This document shows positions 43,905-52,304 of a stretch of DNA of 55,458 nt, piece after piece; the stretch's first letter is position 1, and each line of letters opens with the position of its first letter. The translations under genes were made by a program, and so were the position numbers. Source of the stretch: Pseudomonadota bacterium (lineage in GTDB: Bacteria > Pseudomonadota > Alphaproteobacteria > Acetobacterales > Acetobacteraceae); the NCBI GenBank assembly GCA_021798915.1, contig JAJZBM010000019.1, positions 1 through 55,458 on the forward strand, read 5' to 3'. The notes under the pieces were generated by a model, which searched no databases, was not told the origin of the DNA, and was given only the letters and a program-made list of their open reading frames with translations.

Positions 43905-44821
43905 GAAACCTCGGCCGAGTCCTTTGCCTCGGTCACCAATCGGGCTGCCTCGGCGCCGCGAATTTTTCCGATATCATCTTGATATTTCAATAAAACACCG
44001 AGCGTTTCATCGACCGCGCCAGGGCTCAGCACGTGCTGGTCAAGCGTGCGCAGCGCATTCGCCCAATCGATCGTCTCGGCGACACCGGGGAGCTTGAACA
44101 GCTCCTCCCCTCGCAGACGCTGGACGAAAGCAACCACCTGGGCTGAGAGAAGGGCCGGGACATCGGGGGCCTTGCGGGCGAGAATCGCCCGTTCGCGGGC
44201 GGCATCGGGGTAGTCGACCCAGTGATAGAGGCAGCGGCGGCGGATCGCGTCATGAACCTCGCGGGTGCGGTTCGAGGTGATCACCACCGGCGGCGGCGCG
44301 CTCGCCCGGATGGTGCCGTATTCGGGCACGGTGATCTGAAAATCGGCGAGCAATTCGAGGAGGAAGGCCTCGAACGGCTCATCGGCGCGATCGAGTTCGT
44401 CGATCAGCAGCACGGAGGGCGGCAGCGAGGGGTCGATCGCCGAAAGCAGCGGCCGCTCGCGCAGGAATTCACGGCCATAGATCGAGCCCGCCAGCAGATC
44501 ACGATCCGCCTCGCCGGCGGCCTCGGCGAGCCGAATCGCCATCAATTGCCGCGCATGGTCCCATTCATAGGCCGCCGCCTGGAGATCGAGCCCGTCATAG
44601 CATTGCAGCCGCACCAGCCGGCGCCCAAGCCCCTCGGCCAGCACCTTGGCGATCTCGGTCTTGCCGGTGCCGGGCTCGCCTTCGAGAAACAGCGGCCGGC
44701 CCATGACGAGGGCGAGGTGGACGGTGGTCGCGAGATCGGCATCGGCGATATAACCGCCGCCCGCCAGCAGCGCCATGGTCTGCGCGACATTGTGCGGCAT
44801 GGCCGAAGCATGATCCGCCAC
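43901..44821 (-). CDS. coxD: MoxR/CoxD-type AAA+ ATPase
   Basis: 306 residues from GTG 44821, overlapping the coxG stop by one base. MoxR-family ATPases are chaperones for metallo-enzymes. Walker A GEPGTGKTEI at about 48-57, Walker B region VLLIDELDRADEPFEAFLLELL, then sensor 1 VITSNRTREVHDAIRRRCL with the Arg finger. C-terminal lid domain with the ATPase end DDIGKIRGAE. Partner of the VWA protein encoded next. Confidence 0.93.
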   Translation of the reverse strand: MADHASAMPHNVAQTMALLAGGGYIADADLATTVHLALVMGRPLFLEGEPGTGKTEIAKVLAEGLGRRLVRLQCYDGLDLQAAAYEWDHARQLMAIRLAEAAGEADRDLLAGSIYGREFLRERPLLSAIDPSLPPSVLLIDELDRADEPFEAFLLELLADFQITVPEYGTIRASAPPPVVITSNRTREVHDAIRRRCLYHWVDYPDAARERAILARKAPDVPALLSAQVVAFVQRLRGEELFKLPGVAETIDWANALRTLDQHVLSPGAVDETLGVLLKYQDDIGKIRGAEAARLVTEAKDSAEVS

Positions 44822-45408
44822 TAGAGCAATGGCCCGAACAGGAGGAGCAGGATCGCGAGGAAAATGACGCCGCCGATCCAGACGACCATCGGCAGGCCCG
44901 TGGTCTCGCGCGGCAGCGCCGGAGCCGCGTGCGCGGATTCGGCCGCCGCTTCCGCCGGCACCGCTTCCGGCGGGGTCAGGTGGGCGGTGAAGCGATTGAA
45001 AAACTGATCGGCCATGGATTTCGCCGTCGCATCGATCAAGCGCGCGCCGAGCTGGGCGATCTTGCCGCCGACCTGGGCATTGACTTCATAGCGGAGCAGC
45101 GTCGCCTCGCCATCGGGGTCGAGACGCACCTTGGCGCCGCCCTTGGCGAAGCCGGCGACCCCGCCCTGCCCTTCCCCGCCGATGGTGTAGCCGTTTGGCG
45201 GATCGATATCGGACAATTGCACCTTACCGGTAAAACGCGCCGAAATCGGCCCGATTTTTACCGACGCGGTCGCCTTCATCTCGGTCTCGGAGGTTTTTTC
45301 CAGGCTCTCGCAGCCCGGGATCGCGGCTTTCAGCACTTCCGGATCATTGAGCGCCGCCCAGACCGTCTCGCGTGGCGCCGGAATGCGCCGCTCGCCCGTC
45401 ATATCCAT
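44821..45408 (-). CDS. coxG: CoxG-type SRPBCC protein
   Basis: 195 residues. The START/SRPBCC-like domain (about 1-145) has MTGERRIPAPRETVWAALNDPEVLKAAIPGCESLEK, typical for the carbon monoxide dehydrogenase subunit G family, followed by a Pro/Ala linker and a C-terminal hydrophobic anchor (WIGGVIFLAILLLLFG). CoxG recruits CO dehydrogenase to the membrane in carboxydotrophs. First gene of the operon; its promoter shares 86 bases with the divergent antiporter gene. The catalytic cox genes are not in the window. Confidence 0.93.
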   Translation of the reverse strand: MDMTGERRIPAPRETVWAALNDPEVLKAAIPGCESLEKTSETEMKATASVKIGPISARFTGKVQLSDIDPPNGYTIGGEGQGGVAGFAKGGAKVRLDPDGEATLLRYEVNAQVGGKIAQLGARLIDATAKSMADQFFNRFTAHLTPPEAVPAEAAAESAHAAPALPRETTGLPMVVWIGGVIFLAILLLLFGPLL

Positions 45409-45494
45409 CGAGGTTCGTTCCTTGTCACCATCAAATGCATCCTCGTGCCGCCGCCCGGTTGCGCCGGACGAAGGTTACTTGCACCCTACCCGCC

Positions 45495-46754
45495 ATGCAA
45501 CCGCCGCCCGTTTTCGAGGCCCTGCCCTTCGCCGGGCTGCTGCTCTCGATCGCTTTGTTCCCGATGCTAGCGCCGAGGATCTGGCATCGCTGGCTCGGCG
45601 TGATCGTCTTGGCCTGGAGCCTGCTCTTTCTCGTCCCACTCGCCGTCCATGATGGGCCACGCGCCGCCTTCACCGAGGCGTGGTCGGCGCTGCTCACCGA
45701 ATATCTGCCCTTCGTCACCGTGCTGCTCGCACTCTATGCCACGACCGGCGGCATTCTGATCCGCGGCGGGCCGGGTGGGACGCCGGCGAGCAACACCGCC
45801 TGGCTCGCCGCCGGCACCTTGCTCGCCGGGGTGATCGGCACCACCGGCGCGTCGATGGTGCTGATCCGCCCGCTCCTTCGCGCCAATGCGCATCGGGCGC
45901 AAAAAATTCCCATCGTGGTGGCGTTGATCCTTCTCGTCGGCAATGCCGGCGGCGCGCTGTCCCCGCTTGGCGACCCGCCGCTTTATATCGGCTTCCTCCA
46001 GGGGGTGCCGTTTTTCTGGCCGCTCCGCCATCTCGCTTTGCCGCTCGCGGTTTTCACGCTGCCGCTGCTGCTCGGGTTCTACCTTCTCGACCGGCGTCTC
46101 AGCCGGGGCGAGGTGCCGCCCGCCCCGCATCCGCCGTTTCGGCTGCGTGGGCGCGGGAATATCGCGCTGATCGCGATCATCAACGTCGCCGTCTTGGGGC
46201 AAGCGGTCTGGCATCCCGGCACGCTGCGGGTGTTCGGCGCCGATATCGCCGGGGAGCGGCTGGCGGCGAGCCTGCTGTTCCTCGCCATCGCCTGGCTCGC
46301 CAGCGTGACCACGCCGCGCGCGGTGCGCGAGGCCAATCTCTTCGAATGGGCACCGATGGTCGAGATCGCGACGCTGTTTCCGGCGATTTTCATCACCATC
46401 ACCCCGGTTCTCGGCCTGCTGGCGGCGGCGTCGGCAGGGCCGCTCTCGCCCGGCCTCAATTTTTGGGGAACCGGCCTCGCCTCGGCGTTTCTCGACAATG
46501 CGCCGACCTATCTGATTTTCTTCCGCGAGGCGAGTGGGGAAGGCCTGCCGCCGGATACGGCGCTCACCGCGATCAGCGCCGGCGCGGTGCTGTTCGGCGG
46601 ACTAAGCTATATTGGCAACGCGCCGAACATGATGATCCGCACGATCGCCGCCCGCAGCGGCGTCAGGATGCCGGGCTTTTTCGGCTATATCGCCCGCGCC
46701 GCGCTCGCCCTCATTCCGGCGCTCGTCCTCGTCTGGGTGGTGTTTTTCCGCTGA
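45495..46754 (+). CDS. Sodium:proton antiporter/ion transporter (IT superfamily)
   Basis: Integral membrane protein of the ArsB/NhaD-like ion transporter superfamily, 419 residues with about 11-12 hydrophobic segments. ATG 45495 is chosen because the protein begins MQPPPVFEALPFAGLLLSIA directly before TM1. Typical features: ILIRGGPGGTPASNT, GTTGASMVLIRPLLRAN, VALILLVGNAGGALSPLGDPPLYIGFL and AFLDNAPTYLIFF. The paired GxxGASM and NAPT loops are the usual IT-superfamily entrance hairpins. It ends before a strong terminator. Confidence 0.88.
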   Translation: MQPPPVFEALPFAGLLLSIALFPMLAPRIWHRWLGVIVLAWSLLFLVPLAVHDGPRAAFTEAWSALLTEYLPFVTVLLALYATTGGILIRGGPGGTPASNTAWLAAGTLLAGVIGTTGASMVLIRPLLRANAHRAQKIPIVVALILLVGNAGGALSPLGDPPLYIGFLQGVPFFWPLRHLALPLAVFTLPLLLGFYLLDRRLSRGEVPPAPHPPFRLRGRGNIALIAIINVAVLGQAVWHPGTLRVFGADIAGERLAASLLFLAIAWLASVTTPRAVREANLFEWAPMVEIATLFPAIFITITPVLGLLAAASAGPLSPGLNFWGTGLASAFLDNAPTYLIFFREASGEGLPPDTALTAISAGAVLFGGLSYIGNAPNMMIRTIAARSGVRMPGFFGYIARAALALIPALVLVWVVFFR

Positions 46755-46765
46755 GTGGCGGGCTC

Positions 46766-46796
46766 CGGGCAGGGGTCACGGCCCCCTGCCCGTTTT
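46766..46796 (+). terminator. Rho-independent terminator of the antiporter gene
   Basis: CGGGCAGGGG and CCCCTGCCCG (10 perfect pairs) enclose a 7-base loop and are followed by TTTT (46793-46796). It lies 12 bases after the antiporter stop and just before the stop of the convergent gene. Confidence 0.9.
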
Positions 46797-46802
46797 CACC
46801 GC

Positions 46803-47309
46803 TCAGGGATGGATATAGGCGTAGCCCATGCCTTGCAGGCGCGCGAGTTCGGCAACCCCGCTCGGCACCAGATCACCTTCCTTCACGCCGTAGAGCGTAT
46901 GCCAGTCGATATGGCGCTCGGTGAGGGTGTTGCCGCAGATGAGGAATTTCACCCCCACCGCCTTGAGCGCGTCGATGCGCTTGGCGAAATCTGCGTCCTG
47001 ATTGGCGAGCTGAAACAGGATCAGCCCGTCACCATGATCGACGACCCGGATTTCGACGTGATCCTTGCCCACCGCATTGACGTGATTGCGAATATTGGTG
47101 AGCAGCTTGCGGAAATAGGCGGCGTTGTCGGGGGTGCCGCCGTCATTGTGATAGACGACCTTCTGGTCCTTGTAATAGCCGGGTGGCGCTTGCATCTGCG
47201 CGTGGCCCGGGCCGGCCGCGAGGGCGAGGCCGAACGCCGCCAGCACGAGGCCGAGGGCGAACGGGCGGAGACGGGAAAGAATCTGTCGCAAGGCGTTCTC
47301 CTTTTTCAT
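46803..47309 (-). CDS. DsrE-family protein, exported
   Basis: 168 residues from ATG 47309; longer frames to 47384 and a downstream TTG start with a better AAGGAG upstream are alternatives. The N-terminal signal peptide (LRPFALGLVLAAFGLALAAGPGHA) predicts export. The DsrE-like domain has VVYHNDGGTPDNAAYFRKLL, VVDHGDGLILFQLAN, a Cys in FLICGNTLTERH and GVAELARLQGMGYAYI. Periplasmic DsrE-like proteins are linked to sulfur handling, but the reaction is unknown. Neighbours are a TauE-like exporter and a TIGR01244 sulfur protein. Confidence 0.85.
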   Translation of the reverse strand: MKKENALRQILSRLRPFALGLVLAAFGLALAAGPGHAQMQAPPGYYKDQKVVYHNDGGTPDNAAYFRKLLTNIRNHVNAVGKDHVEIRVVDHGDGLILFQLANQDADFAKRIDALKAVGVKFLICGNTLTERHIDWHTLYGVKEGDLVPSGVAELARLQGMGYAYIHP

Positions 47310-47374
47310 CGGTGATTCCGATGGCGGCAGCAAGCCATGGAAGGCCGCCACGATCAAACGAAAGGTTTCGCTAG

Positions 47375-47395
47375 GATCGATCAATCCGATCGATC
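47375..47395. repeat. Paired GATCGATC palindromes upstream of the DsrE-like gene
   Basis: GATCGATC occurs at 47375-47382 and 47388-47395, separated by AATCC. Each copy is self-complementary, and together they can form a short stem. It lies about 70 bases before the DsrE-like start; it may be regulatory or a Dam/CcrM-type methylation cluster by chance. Confidence 0.35.
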
Positions 47396-47420
47396 GGTCG
47401 CCCGGTCTTCATCGTGTCAC

Positions 47421-48206
47421 TCACATCCAGCCGGCGGCGCGCCCGGCGCGAACCAGAAGATAGGCGCCGACCACCAGCACGATCACCGCGAAGACCCGGC
47501 GCAGTGCCGAGCGGCGGGCGGCGAGACGGCGCGCGAGCGCGAGGCCGAGCAGGCCGCCGCCGACGCCACCGGCGACGAATTCCGCCGCAACCGCCCAGGC
47601 GACGAGACCGGAGAGCGCGTAATTCACCGCCGCCGTCAGGCCGAAGGTACCCACCGAAAGCAGCGACGAGCCGACCGCCTCGATCATGCTGAAATCAGTC
47701 GCGAAGAGCAGGCCGGGGACGATGAGAAAGCCGCCACCGATGCCGAAAAACCCGGCGAGCAGCCCGACCGCGAAGCCGGTTCCGGCCAAACGCGGGACCT
47801 GTCGCACGAGCGGGCGGGCCCGCACCTCCCCCGGTGCGGCGCGCTGATCGCGGAGCGCGAGCAGGCCGACCGCCAGCATCAGGAGCGCGAATAAAACGAG
47901 CAGACGCTCGCCATCGAACGCCTTGCCGAGGGTCGAGCCGAGCGCCGCGCCAACGGCGCCGACCAGCGCGAAAATCGCCGCACGCCGCCAGCGCACATGG
48001 CCGGCGCGGGCGTGGCTCGCGAGATTGGCGAAGGCATTGACCGCGACCGCCAACGCCCCGGTGCCGATCGCCTGATGCGGCGGCAGACCGACCACGGCGA
48101 GCAGCAAAGGGGTGGCCAGAATCGAACCGCCGCCGCCGATCAGGCCGAGCACGAAGCCGACCACCCCGCCGCAGAGGAGCGCGAGGACCGGCCCCGATCC
48201 CGCCAC
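47421..48206 (-). CDS. Sulfite exporter TauE/SafE family protein
   Basis: 261 residues from GTG 48206, with about eight hydrophobic segments. Family landmarks are the two GG-rich repeats GFVLGLIGGGGSILATPLLL (N-terminal) and LLAGFFGIGGGFLIVPGLL (C-terminal), with IGTGALAVAVNAFANL and AVGSSLLSVGTFGLTAAVNY following. Family members transport sulfite, sulfoacetate or other anions. With DsrE- and TIGR01244-like neighbours, an oxidised sulfur substrate is likely. It lies 6 bases from the next gene. Confidence 0.9.
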   Translation of the reverse strand: MAGSGPVLALLCGGVVGFVLGLIGGGGSILATPLLLAVVGLPPHQAIGTGALAVAVNAFANLASHARAGHVRWRRAAIFALVGAVGAALGSTLGKAFDGERLLVLFALLMLAVGLLALRDQRAAPGEVRARPLVRQVPRLAGTGFAVGLLAGFFGIGGGFLIVPGLLFATDFSMIEAVGSSLLSVGTFGLTAAVNYALSGLVAWAVAAEFVAGGVGGGLLGLALARRLAARRSALRRVFAVIVLVVGAYLLVRAGRAAGWM

Positions 48207-48212
48207 GCGCGG

Positions 48213-48659
48213 TCAGGATCGCTTCGCGGTGTGCCCGAGCCGCGCGCTGTGATGAGCGACCGGGGCGCGAAGATCGAAGCCATGCGCCGAGGCCGCGGCA
48301 CAGGCCTCTTCCGCGGTCATCTTTCCCGATTGAACCTGATGCAGCGCCCAGAGCAGCGCCGAACGCATGCCGGAGCGGCAATGCGCATGCACCGGACCGG
48401 GCGCATTCTCCAGCACCTCGCCGAAGCGCTTGACCGCCTCGGCCGGGATCTCGGCGGTGGTGATCGGAATATGGTGATAAGCCAGCCCGTGCTTGGCCGC
48501 GAGCTTGGCCGCCTCGGATGCCGGAATCTGCCCGGGATCCTCGTTATCGGGGCGATTGTTGATGACCGCGCGCACGCCGGACGCCGCCAGTTGCGCGTAA
48601 TCCTCGGGTGCGATCTGGGGCGAGACGCTCAATTTATGATGGATTTTCTTCGGCTGCAC
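48213..48659 (-). CDS. TIGR01244 family sulfur transferase/phosphatase-like protein
   Basis: 148 residues from GTG 48659 with AGGAG upstream. The DSP/DUF442-like fold shows the P-loop HAHCRSGMRS (Cys with the CX5R motif), VSPQIAPEDYAQLAASGVRAVINNRPDNE before it, and helices around FGEVLENAPGPV. Relatives include the N-terminal domain of Blh, linked to sulfide detoxification. First gene of the minus-strand sulfur trio, immediately preceding the TauE-like gene (6 bases). Confidence 0.9.
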   Translation of the reverse strand: MQPKKIHHKLSVSPQIAPEDYAQLAASGVRAVINNRPDNEDPGQIPASEAAKLAAKHGLAYHHIPITTAEIPAEAVKRFGEVLENAPGPVHAHCRSGMRSALLWALHQVQSGKMTAEEACAAASAHGFDLRAPVAHHSARLGHTAKRS

Positions 48660-48852
48660 GAGACCGCTCCTTTGGTCTTGGTTTCAGATCGGCGCTCAAT
48701 CTGGCGCGCGCGCTGGCAAAGGTCAAAACCCCGCATCGCCGGAATGTGAGGTTAAATTGCCGCAACAATCGGCTTTCCGCGCTTGCATCCGGAGGGGGGG
48801 ACGCCAAAAAAGTGCCACGGCAAATGCCGCGACGCGCAAGGGAGAGCAGGAC

Positions 48853-50283
48853 ATGTCTGGAACCGTGACCGGGGCCAATCTCATCATTCCCTATGACAAT
48901 AATGGCGATTCGGTGACCATCCCCTTCCCGAGCGCCAATTCGGCGAATTACGTCAATGCGACCTTCGTCTCGCCGATCGAAAATTTCGCCTCGACACAGC
49001 AATCGGATTTCATCACCGATCCCAGCCAGATCGCTCTCGGCCTGCCCAACCCTTCCGCGCCGACGGCGCTTTTCGCCGATTTCCAGACGCCCGGCCTCTC
49101 GACGCTCGATCTCTCCACCCAGAATGTCTATGCCGTCGTCAATGCGAGCACGGTGCCGGTGACGATCAACGATTCCGACCCTTCCCTGCAATATATCGTC
49201 AATTCGAATGCCGGGACGACGATGAGTGTCAATGGCGCGACCGGCGAGGCGGCTTTCGCCGGCGGCGATAATGTGGTGCAGACCGGAACCACCGGGATCG
49301 AAAGCTGGTATTTCGATTTCGAGGGCGGGGTCAACACCATCGTCGCCGCGGCCGGCAACGACACCATCACCGGCAGCGCGCAATCCAATCTCATGTTCCT
49401 CGGCTCTGGCCAGAATATCGTCTATTCCGAAGGCGCCGACACCATCGTCGGCACCAGCGTCGTGGGCAGCGGGGGCGCGGAAACCGTGCAGGCGATCGGC
49501 TCGGCGCTCACCTTCGGCGACGCTTCCAGCCTCACCTTCATCGACGGCTCGACCAGCAATTCGAGCCTCCCCGGCGGCACCGGCACGGTGGTCGGCGGCG
49601 CCGGCGCGCTCAGCGTGTTCGGCGCGACCGGCAACGTCACCGCGTTCGGCGGCACCAGCACCGGCGAGGAGCTGGTCGGCGGCACCGGCGGCAATAATGC
49701 GCTGGTCGCGCAGAGCGCCGATGACATCGTCTATGGCGAAGGCTCCGGCAACATCATCGTCGCCGGGCCGAACGCGACCGCCGATACGCTGATCGGCAGC
49801 GCGAGCGGCACGAGCTACATGTTCGGTAATCAGAACGCGACCGGAAACATCTATGGTGGGCCGCTGAATTCTTCCGGCGCGACCAACTGGGTGATCCCGG
49901 TTGCCGGCAACAACACCATCTACGGCGGCAACAGCGACACCGATTCGAGCTACATCTTCACCGGCGCCGGCAACAACACCATCTACGGCAGCGCAGGCAT
50001 AGATTATGTCCAGGCCGGCAGCGGCACCAACACGATCTATGATTCCAGCAGCTACACATTGATCGGTTTGGTCAACGGCCAGTCCGGCGGCACGGTTGAT
50101 ATCAATGGCTTCAACCCGACCAATGCCGCGTTCGTTTTGAACGGCTATGCGAGCGGCACGGCAACGAACGCGGTTGCCAGCGCCACCGTCGCCAATGGCT
50201 CGACCAGTTTCACCCTCCCCGATCACACACAAGTGACTTTGGTCGGCTACACTGGCGCCCTCACCCACGCCGCTTTCGTGTAG
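48853..50283 (+). CDS. Beta-roll/RTX-like repeat surface or secreted protein
   Basis: 476 residues from ATG 48853 (GGGAGAGCAGGAC upstream). Extremely rich in Gly, Ser, Thr, Asn and Val, with almost no Lys, Arg or Cys. From about 150 it carries degenerate 9-10 residue beta-roll units (GGVNTIVAAAGNDTITGSA, AGNNTIYGGNSDTD, GAGNNTIYGSAG). No N-terminal signal peptide; with hemolysin-type repeats this suggests type I secretion, though the secretion genes are not here. It may also be a cell-surface adhesin. Its composition differs from its neighbours. Confidence 0.8.
   Translation: MSGTVTGANLIIPYDNNGDSVTIPFPSANSANYVNATFVSPIENFASTQQSDFITDPSQIALGLPNPSAPTALFADFQTPGLSTLDLSTQNVYAVVNASTVPVTINDSDPSLQYIVNSNAGTTMSVNGATGEAAFAGGDNVVQTGTTGIESWYFDFEGGVNTIVAAAGNDTITGSAQSNLMFLGSGQNIVYSEGADTIVGTSVVGSGGAETVQAIGSALTFGDASSLTFIDGSTSNSSLPGGTGTVVGGAGALSVFGATGNVTAFGGTSTGEELVGGTGGNNALVAQSADDIVYGEGSGNIIVAGPNATADTLIGSASGTSYMFGNQNATGNIYGGPLNSSGATNWVIPVAGNNTIYGGNSDTDSSYIFTGAGNNTIYGSAGIDYVQAGSGTNTIYDSSSYTLIGLVNGQSGGTVDINGFNPTNAAFVLNGYASGTATNAVASATVANGSTSFTLPDHTQVTLVGYTGALTHAAFV
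49903..49989 (+). repeat. Exact 24-bp direct repeat inside the beta-roll gene
   Basis: The same 24 bases (beginning GCCGGCAACAACACC and ending ATCTACGGC) occur at 49903-49926 and 49966-49989, 63 bases (21 codons) apart, encoding AGNNTIYG. Identity at DNA level suggests recent duplication or recombination of repeat units. Confidence 0.85.
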
Positions 50284-50320
50284 AAAGTTTTTGGTTCTTT
50301 TCTTCAAAAAAGAACCATTT
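50281..50320. terminator. AT-rich palindromic repeat, copy 3 (reverse), between convergent genes
   Basis: GGTTCTTTT-CTTC-AAAAAAGAACC (50293-50316) starts 9 bases after the beta-roll stop and before the msrB stop. It is the reverse of the element at 2362-2410 and 55262-55311. It probably terminates both convergent genes. Confidence 0.7.
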
Positions 50321-50324
50321 TCTC

Positions 50325-50768
50325 TTATTCTTTCTTATCTTCCGGCATGAAAGTGAGTGCCGCGCCGTTCATGCAGTAGCGGAGCCCGGTCGGCGCCGGG
50401 CCGTCCTCGAAGACATGGCCGAGATGGCCGCCGCAGCGCGCGCAATGGGTTTCGGTCCGGGTCATGAACAGGCTGCGATCCTCGCGCGCGCCGATGGCGT
50501 TTTCGGCGATCGGAGCGAAGAAGCTCGGCCAGCCGGTGCCGCTCTCGAATTTCGTCGCGGATGAGAATAATGGTGCGCCACAGCCGGCGCAGCGGAAAAC
50601 CCCGGAGCGCTTCTCGCCATTGAGCGGGCTGGTGCCGGCGCGCTCGGTCGCATGGTCGCGCAAAACCGCGAATTGCGCCGGGGTGAGGCTGGCGCGCCAT
50701 TCCTCGGGCGATTTTTGCACCGGGAATATCTCGTCCGTCGTCTTGGCGGTGGAAAACAGTTTGATCAT
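50325..50768 (-). CDS. msrB: Peptide-methionine (R)-S-oxide reductase MsrB
   Basis: 147 residues. Reduces the R epimer of methionine sulfoxide in proteins; cytoplasmic. The four zinc Cys are C60, C63, C109 and C112 (CAGC, CARC), and the catalytic Cys is C132 in RYCMNGAAL. FESGTGWPSFF is typical. It complements MsrP elsewhere in this window. Single gene, convergent with the beta-roll gene; rdgB follows 32 bases upstream on the same strand. Confidence 0.96.
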   Translation of the reverse strand: MIKLFSTAKTTDEIFPVQKSPEEWRASLTPAQFAVLRDHATERAGTSPLNGEKRSGVFRCAGCGAPLFSSATKFESGTGWPSFFAPIAENAIGAREDRSLFMTRTETHCARCGGHLGHVFEDGPAPTGLRYCMNGAALTFMPEDKKE

Positions 50769-50800
50769 GGCTTGGTCTCGCTTTCCTGCATGCGCCCAGT

Positions 50801-51415
50801 TTATTCGGAAAATACCGCCGCGAGTAGGGCGGCAAAAGCGCGGGCGCGGTGGCTCGCTGCATGTTTGCGCGCCGGCAGCATTTCGCCATAGGTCTCACGC
50901 TCACCGAGCGGGACGAAAATCGGATCATATCCGAAGCCATGCGTGCCGCGCGGCGGCCAGACGACGTGGCCCTCACTGCGGCCGAGAAAGGTCGCGGTCT
51001 CGCCATCCGGCCAGGCAAGCGTGAGCGCACAGGTGAACCAGGCCCGCCGGTCAGGCGCATCGCCGAGCCGGCGCGCGACTTCCGCCATGGCGGCGGCGAA
51101 ATCCTTCGTGGGTCCGGCCCAACGCGCCGAGTAAATGCCCGGCTCGCCCCCCAGGGCGGCGAGCGAGAAACCGGAATCGTCGGCGAGCGCCGGCAGACCG
51201 CTCGCCTGCGCCGCCGCCTGCGCCTTGATTGTCGCATTCCCGGCGAAATCCGGCGCGGTCTCCTCGGGTTCGGGCAGACCGAGGTCCCCGGCGGAGATCA
51301 GCGCGACGCGTGGCGTCCCGTCTGGCGTGCGGAGCAGCTCGGCGATTTCGACGAGCTTGCCCTTGTTGTGGCTGGCAAGGACGAGGCGGGCGCCGGAGGC
51401 GAGGCGGCGGGCCAT
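50801..51415 (-). CDS. rdgB: Non-canonical purine NTP pyrophosphatase (RdgB/HAM1)
   Basis: 204 residues. Hydrolyses dITP, XTP and related deaminated nucleotides so they are not incorporated into DNA or RNA; cytoplasmic. Motifs: [14 protein letters not shown] (substrate binding), [36 protein letters not shown] and SHRARAF. The start ATG 51415 overlaps the rph stop by one base, so the two are co-transcribed. Confidence 0.96.
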   Translation of the reverse strand: MARRLASGARLVLASHNKGKLVEIAELLRTPDGTPRVALISAGDLGLPEPEETAPDFAGNATIKAQAAAQASGLPALADDSGFSLAALGGEPGIYSARWAGPTKDFAAAMAEVARRLGDAPDRRAWFTCALTLAWPDGETATFLGRSEGHVVWPPRGTHGFGYDPIFVPLGERETYGEMLPARKHAASHRARAFAALLAAVFSE

Positions 51416-52155
51416 CAGGCGAGGGCGGCGCGCTGGAGAGCGAAGAGTTCCGCCGTGCCGGCGCGGGCGAGGCCGAGCAGAGCGGTGAGTTCGGCCTCGG
51501 AAAACGGCTTTCCCTCGGCGGTCGCTTGCACTTCGACGAGGCCGCCCTGGTCGGTGAGGACGAAATTGGCGTCGGCCTCGGCGTTCGAATCCTCGGCGTA
51601 GTCGAGATCGAGCACGACCTCGCCAGCGACGATGCCGCAGGAAACCGCCGCCACCTGGCCACGGAGCGGCGAGGCCTTGATCACCCGCATGCGCTCCAGA
51701 TGGCGCAAGGCGAGCGCGAGCGCGACATAGCCGCCGGTGATCGCGGCGCAGCGCGTGCCGCCATCGGCGTTGAGCACGTCACAATCGAGGGTGATGGTCA
51801 TTTCACCGAGCGCCGCGCGATCGACGACGGCGCGGAGGGCGCGGCCGATCAGGCGCTGGATCTCCTGGGTGCGGCCGGATTGCTTGCCACGCGCGGCTTC
51901 GCGGTCGCCGCGGGTGTGGGTGGCGCGCGGCAGCATACCGTATTCCGCCGTGATCCAGCCCTGGCCGGTGCCGCGCAGGAAGCCGGGCACCCGGCCTTCG
52001 ACGCTGGCGGCGCACAGAACCTCGGTCCCGCCGGCGCGGATGAGACAGGAACCCTCGGCATGGCGGGCGAAGCCGGGCTCGAGCGAAACCTGGCGCAGGG
52101 CATGGGCGGGCCGCGCGGTGCGGCGTGGCGCGGTGGAGTGGGGCTCGGCGTTCAT
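51415..52155 (-). CDS. rph: Ribonuclease PH
   Basis: Phosphorolytic 3'-5' exoribonuclease that trims tRNA 3' ends. ATG 52155 gives 246 residues; the longer open frame upstream is not conserved in style. Family stretches: [89 protein letters not shown] and the phosphate/metal region [19 protein letters not shown]. Pairs with rdgB, a common arrangement. Confidence 0.97.
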   Translation of the reverse strand: MNAEPHSTAPRRTARPAHALRQVSLEPGFARHAEGSCLIRAGGTEVLCAASVEGRVPGFLRGTGQGWITAEYGMLPRATHTRGDREAARGKQSGRTQEIQRLIGRALRAVVDRAALGEMTITLDCDVLNADGGTRCAAITGGYVALALALRHLERMRVIKASPLRGQVAAVSCGIVAGEVVLDLDYAEDSNAEADANFVLTDQGGLVEVQATAEGKPFSEAELTALLGLARAGTAELFALQRAALA

Positions 52156-52304
52156 GGCGGGATTCTTTCGTGGCATTCGGAAGAGGCGGGTTATAGTCGC
52201 TCCCCCGGCAGGGACAAAGCGGCGCCACGCCGCCGCGCCGCGACCGGGCCTTGCCCGATCGCCGATCCGGGCGTTTGATGACATTCCACCCCATGTGAGG
52301 CCGT

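Noticed and set aside
48634-50307. Open frame of 557 codons opposite the beta-roll gene
   Set aside because: The plus-strand frame has coherent beta-roll repeats and a ribosome-binding site; the minus frame mirrors their periodicity only.
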